A stretch of 64,000 nt of DNA from Bifidobacterium felsineum (GCF_002802915.1 NZ_PEBJ01000002.1:161167-225166), one strand, 5' to 3'; shown: positions 1 through 9,900, counted from the first letter of the stretch. Numbers and translations: made by a program. The notes: generated by a model from the sequence alone, not told the origin.

Positions 1-1
1 C

Positions 2-172
2 GTGATCAAGATGCGTTATGGCCTCGAAGACGGCCAGCCCAAGACCTTGGACGATATTGGACGCGTCTACGGTGTGACCCGTGAACGCATCCGTCAGATT
101 GAGTCGAAGACCATGTCCAAGCTGCGCCACCCGTCTCGTTCCCAGACGCTGCGCGACTTCCTGGATCAGTGA
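2..172 (+). CDS. rpoD: RNA polymerase housekeeping sigma factor, C-terminal end (partial)
   Basis: Only the last 56 codons are in the window; the 5' end lies outside. The translation contains [17 protein letters not shown] and [20 protein letters not shown]. This is the region 4.2 helix-turn-helix of a group 1 sigma-70 factor, which contacts the -35 element, and it ends in the usual [13 protein letters not shown] tail. A sigma factor followed by a topoisomerase B subunit is a familiar actinobacterial arrangement. The frame is open to the left edge. Confidence 0.95.
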   Translation: MIKMRYGLEDGQPKTLDDIGRVYGVTRERIRQIESKTMSKLRHPSRSQTLRDFLDQ

Positions 173-179
173 TCGATCA

Positions 180-210
180 CTTGGCTCTCCTCGCTGCGAG
201 GGGAGCCAAG
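180..210 (+). terminator. Stem-loop between rpoD and parE
   Basis: Arms CTTGGCTCTCCTC and GAGGGGAGCCAAG pair over 13 bp with one G-T pair and a 5-nt loop. No run of T follows, so it may be a weak terminator, an mRNA 3'-end stabiliser or a REP-like unit. The right arm GGGGAGCCAAG recurs in the repeat downstream of parC (near 24979-24989). Confidence 0.55.
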
Positions 211-234
211 TTGTAAGAGAGAAATAAAGGATTT

Positions 235-2574
235 ATGGCCACAGAAGAATATGGCGCGAAGGATCTTGCCGTCCTTGAAGGCCTTGACGCGGTACGCAAG
301 CGTCCGGGCATGTACATCGGCACCACCGACTCGCAAGGCCTCATGCACTGCTTGTGGGAGATCATCGATAACTCCGTCGACGAGGCTCTGGCCGGGTTCT
401 GCACAGATATCACGGTGACGCTGCACGCCGACGGCTCGGTGGAGGTAGCGGATAACGGCCGAGGCATTCCTGTTGATAAAGAGCCGAAAACCGGCCTTTC
501 TGGTGTGGAAGTAGTGCTCACCAAGCTGCACGCCGGTGCAAAATTCGGTAATTCCTCCTACAACGCCGTCGGCGGTCTGCATGGTGTGGGCTCCTCCGTG
601 GTGAATGCGTTGAGCTCCCGATTGGATGTGGAAGTCGACCGCGATGGCAAAACCCATCACATGGCCTTCCATCAAGGCCATCCCGGCGTCTACGCCGATG
701 CCGATCCCGCGAACCCGTCGCCGGACGCACCGTTCAAGCGCACCCGTAAGAACAGACCCACCGAGTTGGAGATCATCGGCAAAGTAAGCCCGAAGACCAC
801 CGGTACACGAATTCGTTATTGGGCGGATCCGGAGATTTTCAATAAGACCGCGGAATTCTCCTATGAACAGCTGGTGGATCGTGTCCGCCAGACCAGTTTC
901 CTGGTGCCTGGACTCAAAATCACCATTGTTGATGAGAATGTGCCGGAAAACCCGGATACCGCATCCGGCACGCTTGGCCTACCTACGGCATCGAAACTGA
1001 AAGAGGATTCCGCACACGAGGATAATTCCCTGTTGGCAGGTTTTGCCGAGTTCTCTACGGACACTGCGGATGGCGCTGATTCCGAAAGCGACGCGTTGAC
1101 CGTAAGTGACCGGGATCGTGATGCGGACTTCTCACTGAGCGCATCGGACGAGGTTTTGGATGGCGCGTTCGGCGAGCAGCCGGCGCATCCCCGCGTGGTC
1201 GAATTCCGCCATACCGGCGGTGTCAAGGATTTCGTGGACTTCCTCTCTAAAGGCGAGCCGGTTTCCGACATTTGGCGTATTCAAGGTGAAGGCACCTACA
1301 AGGAGGAAACCCAGGCGGTATGCGAGGGCGGCGAATTGCACGCCCAGGAAATCGAACGCACCTGCGGCATCGACATCGCGCTTCGCTGGGTGAACGGTTA
1401 CGACACCACGATCCGCAGCTTCGTGAACATCGTGGAGACGCCGGGCGGCGGCACCCACGTTGATGGTTTCATGAACGGTATCACCAAGCAGATTCGCAAA
1501 GCCGTGGAAGACAACGCCCGCAAACTCAAGGTGAATCTCAAAGACTCCGCCATGAAGGTGGAGCGCGATGACATCCAGGCCGGTCTCGTGGCCGTGGTCA
1601 CCGCCCGCGTGGCCGAACCACAGTTCCAGGGCCAGACCAAGGATGTGCTCGGCACCGCACAGGTCAAGCCGATCGTCACCAGACTCACGGATAAGCAGTT
1701 CGGCGAGATGATCACCGGCTCCAAGCGCGGCTACAAGGAGCAATCCGGCCGCGTACTGGAGAAAATCGTGGGGGAGATGCATGCCCGCATCCAATCCCGC
1801 AAGGCCAAGGAAGTCACCCGTCGCAAGAACGCGTTGGAATCCGCTTCGATGCCGGCCAAGCTCTCCGACTGCCAGCCAGGCAATGACGACATCGCCGAAC
1901 TGTTCATCGTGGAGGGCGATTCCGCACTCGGTACCGCCAAAGCCGCGCGCAACGCTGGATTCCAGGCGCTACTGCCGATTCGAGGCAAGATCCTCAACGT
2001 GCAGAAGGCATCGATCACGCAGATGCTTTCCAATAAGGAATGTGCCGCGATCATTCAGGTGGTCGGCGCCGGCTCCGGCCAGAGTTTCGACATCGAGCAA
2101 TCCCGGTACCACAAGATCATCATGATGACGGATGCCGATGTGGATGGCGCGCACATCCGTATCCTGCTGCTCACCCTCTTCTACCGGTATATGCGCCCGC
2201 TGATCGAACATGGCTACGTGTATGCGGCCGTGCCGCCACTGCATCGCATTGCTCTGACCGGTTCGCATAAGGGCGAATACATCTACACGTATTCCGACGA
2301 CGAGCTGGCCGGTAAACTTGCCGACCTGGACAAGAAGCACATCGGCTACAACGACGACATCCAGCGCTACAAGGGTTTGGGTGAGATGGACGCCGACCAG
2401 CTGGCCGACACCACCATGGATCCACGCACCCGTATGTTGCGCCGCATTCGCATGGAGGACGCCGCACAGGCTTCCGAGATCTTCAGCCTGCTGATGGGCG
2501 ATGACGTGCCGCCGCGCAAGCAGTTCATCGTGGATAACGCCGACGATTTCGATCGCTCCAAGATCGACACCTGA
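235..2574 (+). CDS. parE: DNA topoisomerase IV / gyrase-type subunit B
   Basis: 779 aa type IIA topoisomerase ATPase subunit; with ParC it decatenates and relaxes DNA. The GHKL ATPase domain shows DNSVDEA (about 45), GRGIPV and GLHGVGSS. The TOPRIM domain shows ELFIVEGDSALG (about 557) and the metal-binding DADVDGAHIR (about 632). The family C-terminus carries the QRYKGLGEMDADQL segment. A Ser/Asp-rich insert at about residues 239-317 interrupts the transducer region and is not part of the conserved fold. The start follows AAAGGA by 4 nt. The likely partner ParC lies on the other strand at 25011-27722. ParE rather than GyrB is inferred from its position beside rpoD and away from dnaA/gyrA. 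Confidence 0.9.
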   Translation: MATEEYGAKDLAVLEGLDAVRKRPGMYIGTTDSQGLMHCLWEIIDNSVDEALAGFCTDITVTLHADGSVEVADNGRGIPVDKEPKTGLSGVEVVLTKLHAGAKFGNSSYNAVGGLHGVGSSVVNALSSRLDVEVDRDGKTHHMAFHQGHPGVYADADPANPSPDAPFKRTRKNRPTELEIIGKVSPKTTGTRIRYWADPEIFNKTAEFSYEQLVDRVRQTSFLVPGLKITIVDENVPENPDTASGTLGLPTASKLKEDSAHEDNSLLAGFAEFSTDTADGADSESDALTVSDRDRDADFSLSASDEVLDGAFGEQPAHPRVVEFRHTGGVKDFVDFLSKGEPVSDIWRIQGEGTYKEETQAVCEGGELHAQEIERTCGIDIALRWVNGYDTTIRSFVNIVETPGGGTHVDGFMNGITKQIRKAVEDNARKLKVNLKDSAMKVERDDIQAGLVAVVTARVAEPQFQGQTKDVLGTAQVKPIVTRLTDKQFGEMITGSKRGYKEQSGRVLEKIVGEMHARIQSRKAKEVTRRKNALESASMPAKLSDCQPGNDDIAELFIVEGDSALGTAKAARNAGFQALLPIRGKILNVQKASITQMLSNKECAAIIQVVGAGSGQSFDIEQSRYHKIIMMTDADVDGAHIRILLLTLFYRYMRPLIEHGYVYAAVPPLHRIALTGSHKGEYIYTYSDDELAGKLADLDKKHIGYNDDIQRYKGLGEMDADQLADTTMDPRTRMLRRIRMEDAAQASEIFSLLMGDDVPPRKQFIVDNADDFDRSKIDT

Positions 2575-2594
2575 TGGATTACTCCGATGCCTTT

Positions 2595-2643
2595 AATTAC
2601 CCCTTGCCGAGCCAACATCATTTCGGTTCGGCAAGGGGTAATT
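2595..2643. terminator. Strong bidirectional terminator between parE and the convergent DUF4173 gene
   Basis: AATTACCCCTTGCCGA pairs with TCGGCAAGGGGTAATT around a loop. A T-rich tail follows on the + side and an A-rich lead (T-rich on the - strand) precedes it. It sits in the gap between two convergent genes. Confidence 0.85.
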
Positions 2644-2666
2644 TATTGGAGCCGTTTGAAGAGCGA

Positions 2667-4094
2667 TTACCAATCACTGACTACAGTTCCGAAATACGTA
2701 TTCCACGTATTGACTACCCGATCCGGATTGCTTAATCCCAAAGCCAGCCACCACAGCAGGAGCAATATTAAGGCCGCGGTCATCAATGGCAATCGAGCGA
2801 CGAACAGTCGGATCAGCGACAGCATAAGCACCGCTGCCAGCAGGACGATGAAGGTCAACGACAACCATCTGAGCCACGTCAGACCATAGGCGTCGATATA
2901 CAGCCATAGACGCATGGCTGACGATGCGAGCATAACGCCGGTTGCGGCGAGGAGACCGATCTGCAGCGCCACGATGAGCTTGGTGCGTGACGTGAACGTA
3001 AGCACGAGACCAAAGCCGGCGAGATTCAATGTGGCTACAAACAGAAGTTGGAAGAATCCCTGTCGCGCATATTCGGCATATGTATATCCTGCGGGCAGAC
3101 CGGCGCCGGCGAAAAGGAATGTGAACTGTACGGTGCAGAAGACGGCATACAGCGCCAGAACGATCATCATCACCGTAGTGGTAATGGTGGGGTCGAAGGC
3201 TCCTCGCTTCTCCGCATTGCGAAGAGTGGTGAGTTCCGGCTCTGTATTGCGCATCTCCACGCTGGCCAATAGTGAGGCTAGGAACGGAAATGGAATAAGT
3301 ACAACTATCGTATGCCAAAGCATCACAGTGAGATCGATGTGGTCGAACATATGTGTCACCCCGTAGGAGAATATTGCATCCGCCTGCATAAGCAGAGGGA
3401 TCAGCAGACACAGAATCGGCAGACTGATAAGCAGCGCTATGCCTATTTTCCGTAAGACGCCGTTTCTCGCGGCGATGACATCGTTGTCAGCATCGTGTGG
3501 GCTGTGCAGGTATTGCGAACAAGTCTGTGCCAACATGCGCCAATGGGTGAACAGGTTGATGGTCCAACCTTGCAGCCAGCGAAGAACGATATTGGCTGGT
3601 CGGTGCACCGCGAAATTCGTGGCGGACAATTGCAATGTCAGCATCAACAGCGCGGGGAGCACGATGGTGCTGGTCAACGTCGCATACCAATAATTAGGTG
3701 ACGGCAGTGCAATGAACATATTGCTGTGATTGGGAACGTCATAGGTGAAGGAATCGTCGTTGACGATGAGCCATATGCTGAGCACACCGATGACGGATGC
3801 GCTGAGCCACCAAACCGGATTGCGATACGCGCGTTTGACGAATAATGCAACGATTGCGGTCAGGCAGATGATGCACAGGAGTGACCAGCGAGCCCATATT
3901 GATAACCATATGGGCAGAACGTGCGAAAGCGCCTTTGGCCATGTATCGCAAAGCATGAGACGATCGAAGGCGAAGGGAATGAGCAGCGCGACGGTGAGCA
4001 GTGTGAGGCGACGTTTGATTGGAGGCAGTGTGCGCGATTGGGGCATGGGGTGTGTAGGCGGCGCGAGTTGCGTGGCAGGGTGTTCGGTGTTCAT
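2667..4094 (-). CDS. DUF4173-family polytopic membrane protein
   Basis: 475 aa with about 11-12 hydrophobic segments, hence an integral membrane protein. The stretch YTYAEYARQGFFQLLFV with the following LNLAGF region is the recognisable signature of the DUF4173 family (related to DUF4153), whose function is unknown. The N-terminal 25 residues are hydrophilic and Pro-rich. The ATG at 4094 has no Shine-Dalgarno sequence. On the - strand TACGAT lies 6 nt before it, so the mRNA may be leaderless. The gene is divergent from the MFS gene at 4302 across a 207-bp gap containing repeated ATATCGAAA boxes. The family call is good; the biological role is unknown. Confidence 0.8.
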   Translation of the reverse strand: MNTEHPATQLAPPTHPMPQSRTLPPIKRRLTLLTVALLIPFAFDRLMLCDTWPKALSHVLPIWLSIWARWSLLCIICLTAIVALFVKRAYRNPVWWLSASVIGVLSIWLIVNDDSFTYDVPNHSNMFIALPSPNYWYATLTSTIVLPALLMLTLQLSATNFAVHRPANIVLRWLQGWTINLFTHWRMLAQTCSQYLHSPHDADNDVIAARNGVLRKIGIALLISLPILCLLIPLLMQADAIFSYGVTHMFDHIDLTVMLWHTIVVLIPFPFLASLLASVEMRNTEPELTTLRNAEKRGAFDPTITTTVMMIVLALYAVFCTVQFTFLFAGAGLPAGYTYAEYARQGFFQLLFVATLNLAGFGLVLTFTSRTKLIVALQIGLLAATGVMLASSAMRLWLYIDAYGLTWLRWLSLTFIVLLAAVLMLSLIRLFVARLPLMTAALILLLLWWLALGLSNPDRVVNTWNTYFGTVVSDW

Positions 4095-4108
4095 ACCCGC
4101 ATCGTAAG

Positions 4109-4177
4109 ATATCGAAAAACAATATATCTATATCGAAATACAATTCTTCACTGATTGTGCATATTGATATTCGATAT
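4109..4177. promoter_or_regulatory. Three ATATCGAAA-type boxes in the divergent promoter region
   Basis: ATATCGAAA occurs at 4109-4117 and 4130-4138, exactly 21 bp apart (two helical turns). A reverse copy TTCGATAT lies at 4170-4177. They sit in the regulatory gap between the DUF4173 gene and the MFS gene and look like binding sites for an unidentified regulator. Confidence 0.45.
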
Positions 4178-4227
4178 GCGGGTTTGCCGCATGGGGGTCG
4201 GCTCTGCGGTGTTCGGCGTGTTGTTTA

Positions 4228-4243
4228 CTTACCGTTCGGTAAG
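4228..4243. promoter_or_regulatory. TetR-type palindromic operator upstream of the MFS gene
   Basis: CTTACCG-TT-CGGTAAG is a perfect 7+2+7 dyad of the kind bound by TetR-family repressors. It lies 59 bp upstream of the MFS start at 4302. No tetR gene is adjacent, so the regulator would act from elsewhere. Confidence 0.5.
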
Positions 4244-4301
4244 CTGGATGACATCGTTATCACAAACAATGTCGTTTCGATGCTTTGAAAGGTGGTCATT
4301 G

Positions 4302-5492
4302 ATGGCCAGTCTGTTGCTTGCCGTGATTTATGTGGCGTTCGTCAGCCTCGGATTGCCTGATGCGTTGCTTGGTGCCGCCTGGCCTACGATGAGCCAGGAT
4401 CTGGCAGTGCCGGTCTCGTGGGCTGGCGGCATTTCGGCGGTGATCTCCATGTTCACCATCGTGTCCGCTTTGATGTCGGATCGCATGACTTTGAAATTCG
4501 GTGCCGGGCGCGTCACGGCGGTCTCCGTGGCGTTGACCGCAGCGGCATTGGCGGGCTTCTCCCTCGCGCCGAATTATTGGGTGTTGATGTTGATCGCAAT
4601 CCCTTATGGTCTCGGCGCAGGCGGTGTGGATGCCGCACTGAACAACTACGTGGCCGTGCATTACGAAAGCCGCCACATGAGCTGGCTGCACTGCATGTGG
4701 GGTGTTGGCGCATCCATCGGCCCCTACATCATGGGCTTCGCTCTCTCCCGCGGACAAGGCTGGCCTTGGGGATACCGGTACATCGCCATTCTGCAGGTGG
4801 TGCTCACCGTGATTCTGGTGATGAGCCTGCCGTTGTGGAAATCCCGCAAGCGCACCGCAGCCGAGCGGAAGGCGGTCGATGGCTATGCTTCATCTGAAGC
4901 CGCCGAACATAAGCCCCTGGGCGTTGCCGGCGTACTGGCCATTCGCGGCGCCAAGGAAATCCTCATCATGTTCTTCTGCTATTGCGCCATCGAAACCACA
5001 GCCGGCTTATGGGCCTCAAGCTACATGGTGCTGCATGGCGGCGTGGATAAGATCACCGCCGCAAGCTGGGCAAGCCTGTTCTACGTGGGTATCACCGTGG
5101 GGCGTGGGTTGTCCGGATTCATCACCATGAAGCTTTCCGATCCCGCGATGATCCGTCTGGGGCAGGTTCTGGTTTTGACTGGCATCGTTGTCATGTTTGT
5201 GCCATTGCCGCAGCATTTGGGCATTGTCATCGGTCTCGTGGTCGTTGGCCTCGGCTGTGCGCCGATCTATCCGTGCGTCATCCATTCCACGCCCACATAC
5301 TTCGGCGAAGAGAACTCCCAAGCCATCGTCGGTGTGCAGATGGCATGCGCATACATGGGTTCACTGCTGATGCCGCCGGTATTCGGTGTTATCGCGCAAT
5401 ACATCAGCATCTCGCTCTACCCGTGGTATCTGCTGTTGTTCCTGGTTCTGATGACGGTGATGCACGAGCGCCTGCGCAAAATCCGCGGATAG
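4302..5492 (+). CDS. MFS transporter
   Basis: 396 aa with about 12 membrane segments in two halves. The loop between TM2 and TM3 carries a degenerate MFS motif (SDRMTLKFGAGRV). The GAGGVDAALNNYVAVHYESR region after TM4 is typical of the FucP/YbjJ-like group of major facilitators. Substrate cannot be read from sequence. The start is set at ATG 4302 because GAAAGGTGG precedes it by about 7 nt and TM1 follows directly. The frame stays open upstream to 4155, but that stretch has the look of promoter DNA and includes the TetR-type dyad at 4228. Confidence 0.8.
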   Translation: MASLLLAVIYVAFVSLGLPDALLGAAWPTMSQDLAVPVSWAGGISAVISMFTIVSALMSDRMTLKFGAGRVTAVSVALTAAALAGFSLAPNYWVLMLIAIPYGLGAGGVDAALNNYVAVHYESRHMSWLHCMWGVGASIGPYIMGFALSRGQGWPWGYRYIAILQVVLTVILVMSLPLWKSRKRTAAERKAVDGYASSEAAEHKPLGVAGVLAIRGAKEILIMFFCYCAIETTAGLWASSYMVLHGGVDKITAASWASLFYVGITVGRGLSGFITMKLSDPAMIRLGQVLVLTGIVVMFVPLPQHLGIVIGLVVVGLGCAPIYPCVIHSTPTYFGEENSQAIVGVQMACAYMGSLLMPPVFGVIAQYISISLYPWYLLLFLVLMTVMHERLRKIRG

Positions 5493-5625
5493 CCATTTGC
5501 ATCGATATCCCGGTATGTTAACGGCTGTATTGAGATGCTTGTAATGGCGGAATGTAGCCGTTTCGTTACCTTGCACGCTCTCTTGATTCGACCTTTGGGC
5601 CGTGGGCCTACTATGCTGTGCAACC

Positions 5626-6615
5626 ATGGAGAAAAGTGAAGAACATGAGCAGATGCCCGAACCGGTGCGTGATCGACTGGAAGCATTGGGTAAGGCGCAG
5701 GGTTCTGTGATCGTAGTCGGTTCCATGAATGCCGATTACACGGTAAGCACGAAACGACTGCCCAAGCCGGGCGAAACCGTCAACGGCGGCGCCATGAAGG
5801 TGCTGCCGGGCGGTAAGGGAGCGAATCAAGCGTCCGCTGCGGCGCGACTGGGCGCCAACGTCCAGCTGCTGGGCGCAGTGGGAGAAGACGCCAACGCGGA
5901 TTTCCTACTGAGCAAGTTGGATGAGGCTGGAGTCGATACCGCCGATATCCTTCATGTGGAAGGTCCGAGCGGCACCACGCTGATTACCGTAAGCGCCGAA
6001 GGTGAGAACACCATCGTCTACTCGCCGGGTTCCAACTCCAAGGCGAGTGCCGGATATGTGCAATCGCATCGTGATACCATCGCACAATGTGCGGTGCTGG
6101 GTCTATGCCTGGAAAGCCCGATCTCCACTGTCATCGCCGCCGCGCAAACCGCGCATGACGCTGGCGTGACCGTGCTGCTCAACGATTCGCCGTTTATGGA
6201 CGAATTGCCGCACGAGCTGGTGGAAGCCACCGACATTCTGCTCGTCAACCAGCATGAAGTCGCCCAGCTGCTGGGATTGCCCGATGACGGTGCCGCTGAA
6301 TACGACTGGTATGAAGTGGTGTCCCGCTTCACCGATTACGGGTTCGATCGCGCCATCGTGACGCTCGGAGCTTCCGGATCCATCGTGATCGAAGACGGCC
6401 GTTGGCATCGTGTGTCCGCCGCCCAAGTGGATGCCGTGGATACCACCGGTTGTGGCGACTCCTTCATGGGTACCGTGCTTGCTGGTCTGGCCGCGAAGTT
6501 CACGCTATTGCAGTCCGCTCAGATCGGCTCCTATGTGTCCGCATATGCGGCCACCAAGCTCGGTGCGCAAAGCGCCTATGGTACGGCTGAAGAGGTTATC
6601 GAATACTTCAGCTGA
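5626..6615 (+). CDS. rbsK: Ribokinase (PfkB family)
   Basis: 329 aa sugar kinase expected to phosphorylate D-ribose at O5 with ATP. PfkB signature 1 appears as GGKGANQASAAARLGA, and signature 2 as DTTGCGDSF with the catalytic Asp at about 278. The N-terminal VVGSMNADYTVSTKRLPKPGET is characteristic of ribokinase rather than fructokinase. The first ~25 residues precede the fold. ATG 5626 has no clear Shine-Dalgarno; a TACTAT box at 5609-5614 would put transcription only a few bases ahead. Other frames to consider are GTG 5602 and ATG 5653. No ribose transporter is adjacent, though the MFS gene at 4302-5492 is just upstream on the same strand. Confidence 0.88.
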   Translation: MEKSEEHEQMPEPVRDRLEALGKAQGSVIVVGSMNADYTVSTKRLPKPGETVNGGAMKVLPGGKGANQASAAARLGANVQLLGAVGEDANADFLLSKLDEAGVDTADILHVEGPSGTTLITVSAEGENTIVYSPGSNSKASAGYVQSHRDTIAQCAVLGLCLESPISTVIAAAQTAHDAGVTVLLNDSPFMDELPHELVEATDILLVNQHEVAQLLGLPDDGAAEYDWYEVVSRFTDYGFDRAIVTLGASGSIVIEDGRWHRVSAAQVDAVDTTGCGDSFMGTVLAGLAAKFTLLQSAQIGSYVSAYAATKLGAQSAYGTAEEVIEYFS

Positions 6616-6686
6616 TGATGCTTATGTGCGGGATTGCGGTGTTGCCGCGTTAGTGCCTGCTGATTTCAGTACTGGTCTCTGCTGTC

Positions 6687-6782
6687 TCAGTGCGGCAAAT
6701 CCTCGAATGACCCGATAATGCGCCCTACTGACAACCCGTCAGTGGGGTGCATTTGCTATTGGTTCGAGGATTTGCCCCGCTG
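6687..6782. repeat. Nested inverted repeat downstream of rbsK
   Basis: A 20-bp outer arm at about 6687-6706 pairs, with two mismatches, with TTCGAGGATTTGCCCCGCTG at about 6763-6782. Between them is a second hairpin at 6720-6750 (GCGCCCTACTGAC against GTCAGTGGGGTGC). The inner hairpin may terminate rbsK. The outer arm is one copy of a motif that recurs twice more towards lhr. Confidence 0.7.
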
Positions 6783-6890
6783 GCGGTCCGTTAGTGTGGC
6801 GAATTGCCGGTCGAACCGAGGATTTGCTCCGTTGAGGTGCTAATAGCCGGGCAAAAACACGAGTGGCCCGAGATTTTGCCCCGCTGAGCA
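6763..6890. repeat. Tandem copies of GAGGATTTGCCCCGCTG motif upstream of lhr
   Basis: Three forward copies start near 6765, 6818 and 6869: GAGGATTTGCCCCGCTG, GAGGATTTGCTCCGTTG, and GAGATTTTGCCCCGCTG. The period is about 52 bp. An inverted fourth copy lies near 6687-6706. The 316-bp gap between rbsK and lhr holds nothing else except the lhr promoter. Confidence 0.7.
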
Positions 6891-6895
6891 GTGTC

Positions 6896-6924
6896 TTGCC
6901 ATTGTTCACGTACCCGACTAGGCT
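6896..6924 (+). promoter_or_regulatory. Promoter of lhr
   Basis: TTGCCA at 6896-6901 and TAGGCT at 6919-6924 are separated by 17 bp. Transcription would start near 6931, at the lhr ATG (6932), which lacks a Shine-Dalgarno. This suggests a leaderless mRNA. Confidence 0.5.
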
Positions 6925-6931
6925 CGAACAT

Positions 6932-9900
6932 ATGTGCGAAAGTCTGAATCTGTTTGCCGAACCCACCCGACAATGGTTCACGCACGCGTTCGGAAACCCC
7001 ACCGAGGCACAGAATCAGGCTTGGCCAGCCATCAAATCCGGCAAGAATGTACTCGTCATCGCGCCCACCGGTTCCGGCAAAACGCTGGCGGCATTCCTGG
7101 CCGCCATTGACCGGCTCATGGGACACGGTGAACAGCGCACGCAGTCGAAACGCGCCGGTGTACGCGTATTGTATATTTCGCCGCTGAAGGCGCTCGCCGT
7201 CGATGTCGCCAAAAACCTTGAACGACCACTTGAAGGCATCGCTGCGCAATGCGAAGCGGAGGGGCTCTCCGCTCCCACAATCACCATCGCCAATCGTTCG
7301 GGAGATACGACTGCTCAGGAACGCCGACGCATTGCCTCCCATCCGCCGGATATTCTGGTCACGACCCCGGAATCCCTTTATCTGTTGTTGACTTCGAAGG
7401 CTGGTCGCATTCTCTCCACGGTGGAGACGGTAATCGTGGATGAGATTCATGCCATGGCCGGCACGAAACGTGGCGCACATCTGGCGTTGAGTCTCGAACG
7501 TCTGGAGAATCTGGTCGCGGAAAGCCATAAGCGCGAGACGATGGATACTGCGGATTCCAGCATCGAGAATAGCGATCAAGGTGTTCATATCCAACGCATC
7601 GGGCTTTCCGCCACGGTGAATCCGCCGGAAGAAGCAGCCCGATTTCTAGGCGGTGGCAGGCCCGTGACCATCATCAATCCCGGCGGCAGACCGGCTATGG
7701 ATTTGAAAATGGTCGAACCGCTGGAAAACATGCGGGATTTGCAGTCCGTAAACGCCAAGCATCGTGCCGGTGGCGTAGATGCCGAACCCATGTCGCATAT
7801 CAGTGGCGTCACTCCAGCCATGCAACGGTTGGCCGAACACAAGGGGATCGTCGAATCCGATTCGACTGCGATTACTGGCGCTCGTGGCGATCGCACGTCC
7901 GGCTCGATATGGCCCGTGGTGGAGCGCAGCATATTGGATGAGATTCTGGCGCATCACACCACACTGGTGTTTGTAAACTCGCGTGGCGTTGCTGAAAAGC
8001 TTACGGCCCGGCTGAATGATATGTATGCCGAACAGCGAAGCGGTGCGCCGACACAGCACAATGCCGCCGATGATGATTCATGGGCCGTAGGCCCTGGTTC
8101 TCCTGAAGGGCGTGAAGGATTCTCTGCGCATTATGACGCCGTAGTGGGTTCCACCACCATGCTGGTCGGTTCGCATGATGGTGACGATGTAATCGCCATG
8201 GCTCATCATGGCTCGGTTTCCAAAGACCGCCGCAAAATGATCGAGGAACGGTTGAAGCGTGGCGAACTTCGTTGTGTGGTGGCCACCTCCAGCTTGGAAC
8301 TCGGTATTGATATGGGTTCCGTGGATTTGGTGATCCAAGTGGATACGCCGCTATCCGTTTCCTCGGGGTTACAGCGTGTGGGGCGTGCCGACCATCAGGT
8401 CGGGGGAGTCTCTCATGCATTGTTCTACCCTCTGACCCGCCAACAGATCGTCACGTCGGCGGCGAGCTTGGAATCGATGATGGCCGGAGATATCGAGCCT
8501 CTTTCCATACCGCGTAATCCGCTCGATGTCCTCGCTCAGCAGACGGTGGCCGAAGCATCCATGCATAATCTCAAAGTGGATGAATGGTATGCCACAGTAT
8601 GTCGCAGCGCGCCGTTCGCCGAGCTGCCGCGCGACATGTTCGACGCGGTGATTGGCATGATGTCCGGTGCGTACAACACTGAGGAATTTTCCGCATTCAA
8701 GCCGCGACTCATGTGGAATAAGGAAGCAGGCGTGATTTCCGCCCGCCCAGGAGCGCAAAAGATCGCCGTAACCTCAGGAGGCACAATCCCCGACCGCGGA
8801 CTCTACACCGTGGTGCTGCCTGAAGCGGACGCCGGCAAAGGGCAGCGGCGTGTAGGCGAACTGGACGAGGAGATGGTCTACGAGTCGCGCGTCGGAGACG
8901 TGATCACACTTGGTACCTCGTCTTGGCAGATTCAGGAGATTACACGCGACCGTGTGGTGGTGACGCCTGCCCCGGGACGTACGGCACGACTGCCATTCTG
9001 GCATGGCGAAGGCGCCGGACGTGATTATGGCTTCAGTGCAACCATAGGCCGATTCCTGCGCGAAACTGCCGCCGGATTAGAACTGCCTTCCGGGGCACCT
9101 CTGGAGGGAAATTGTCGTCATACCGCGACAGAGGAGAGATTCCAGCCGTATTTCGCCCCAGCCATCATGCACCGTCTCCAACATGACGGTCTCGACGCGA
9201 ACGCTATCGCCAACCTTGCGGGCCTGCTCTCCGAACAGCAAGCTGCTACTGGCGTAGTCCCAGATGACAAGACGCTCATAGTGGAGCGTACGCGTGACGA
9301 GGATGGCGGTTGGCGCATCGTATTGCTGAGTCCTTTTGGCCGCCGCGTGCACGAACCATGGGCCATGGCCATCAGCCGTAGACTTGCCACTCGATATGGA
9401 TTCGATGGTCAGGCCTATGCCGCGGACGATGGCATTGTGATTCAACTGCCGGACGGCGAAGGCCATATTCCGGTAGCCGACCTGTTTCTGTTCGACCCCG
9501 AGGATTTGAGGTCGGATGTGGAACGGCAGGTAGGCGAATCCGTGCTGTTTGCCGCACGATTCCGCGAATGCGCGGCGCGTTCCCTGTTCATGCCACGCTC
9601 CGAACCCGGTCGCCGTGTTCCTCTATGGCAGCAGCGACTGCGGGCCGCGCAACTATTGCAATCGGCACGGATCGCGAAGAACTTCCCATTGTTACTGGAG
9701 ACCGCACGTGAATGCCTGCAGGATGTCTACGACATGCCTGCTTTGCATGAGGTGATGACAGGAATCAATGCCGGCGACATCGTCATCAAGGATGTGGAAA
9801 CCGAGACACCTTCGCCGTTTGCGGAGAACATCCTGTTCGGTTTTGTGGGCGCGGTGATGTACCAGTATGACCAACCCCAGGCCGAACGCAATGCGCAACT

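Noticed and set aside
4155..4301. N-terminal extension of the MFS gene to 4155
   Set aside because: The stretch holds promoter-like DNA and a TetR-type dyad, and ATG 4302 has the better Shine-Dalgarno and precedes TM1 directly.
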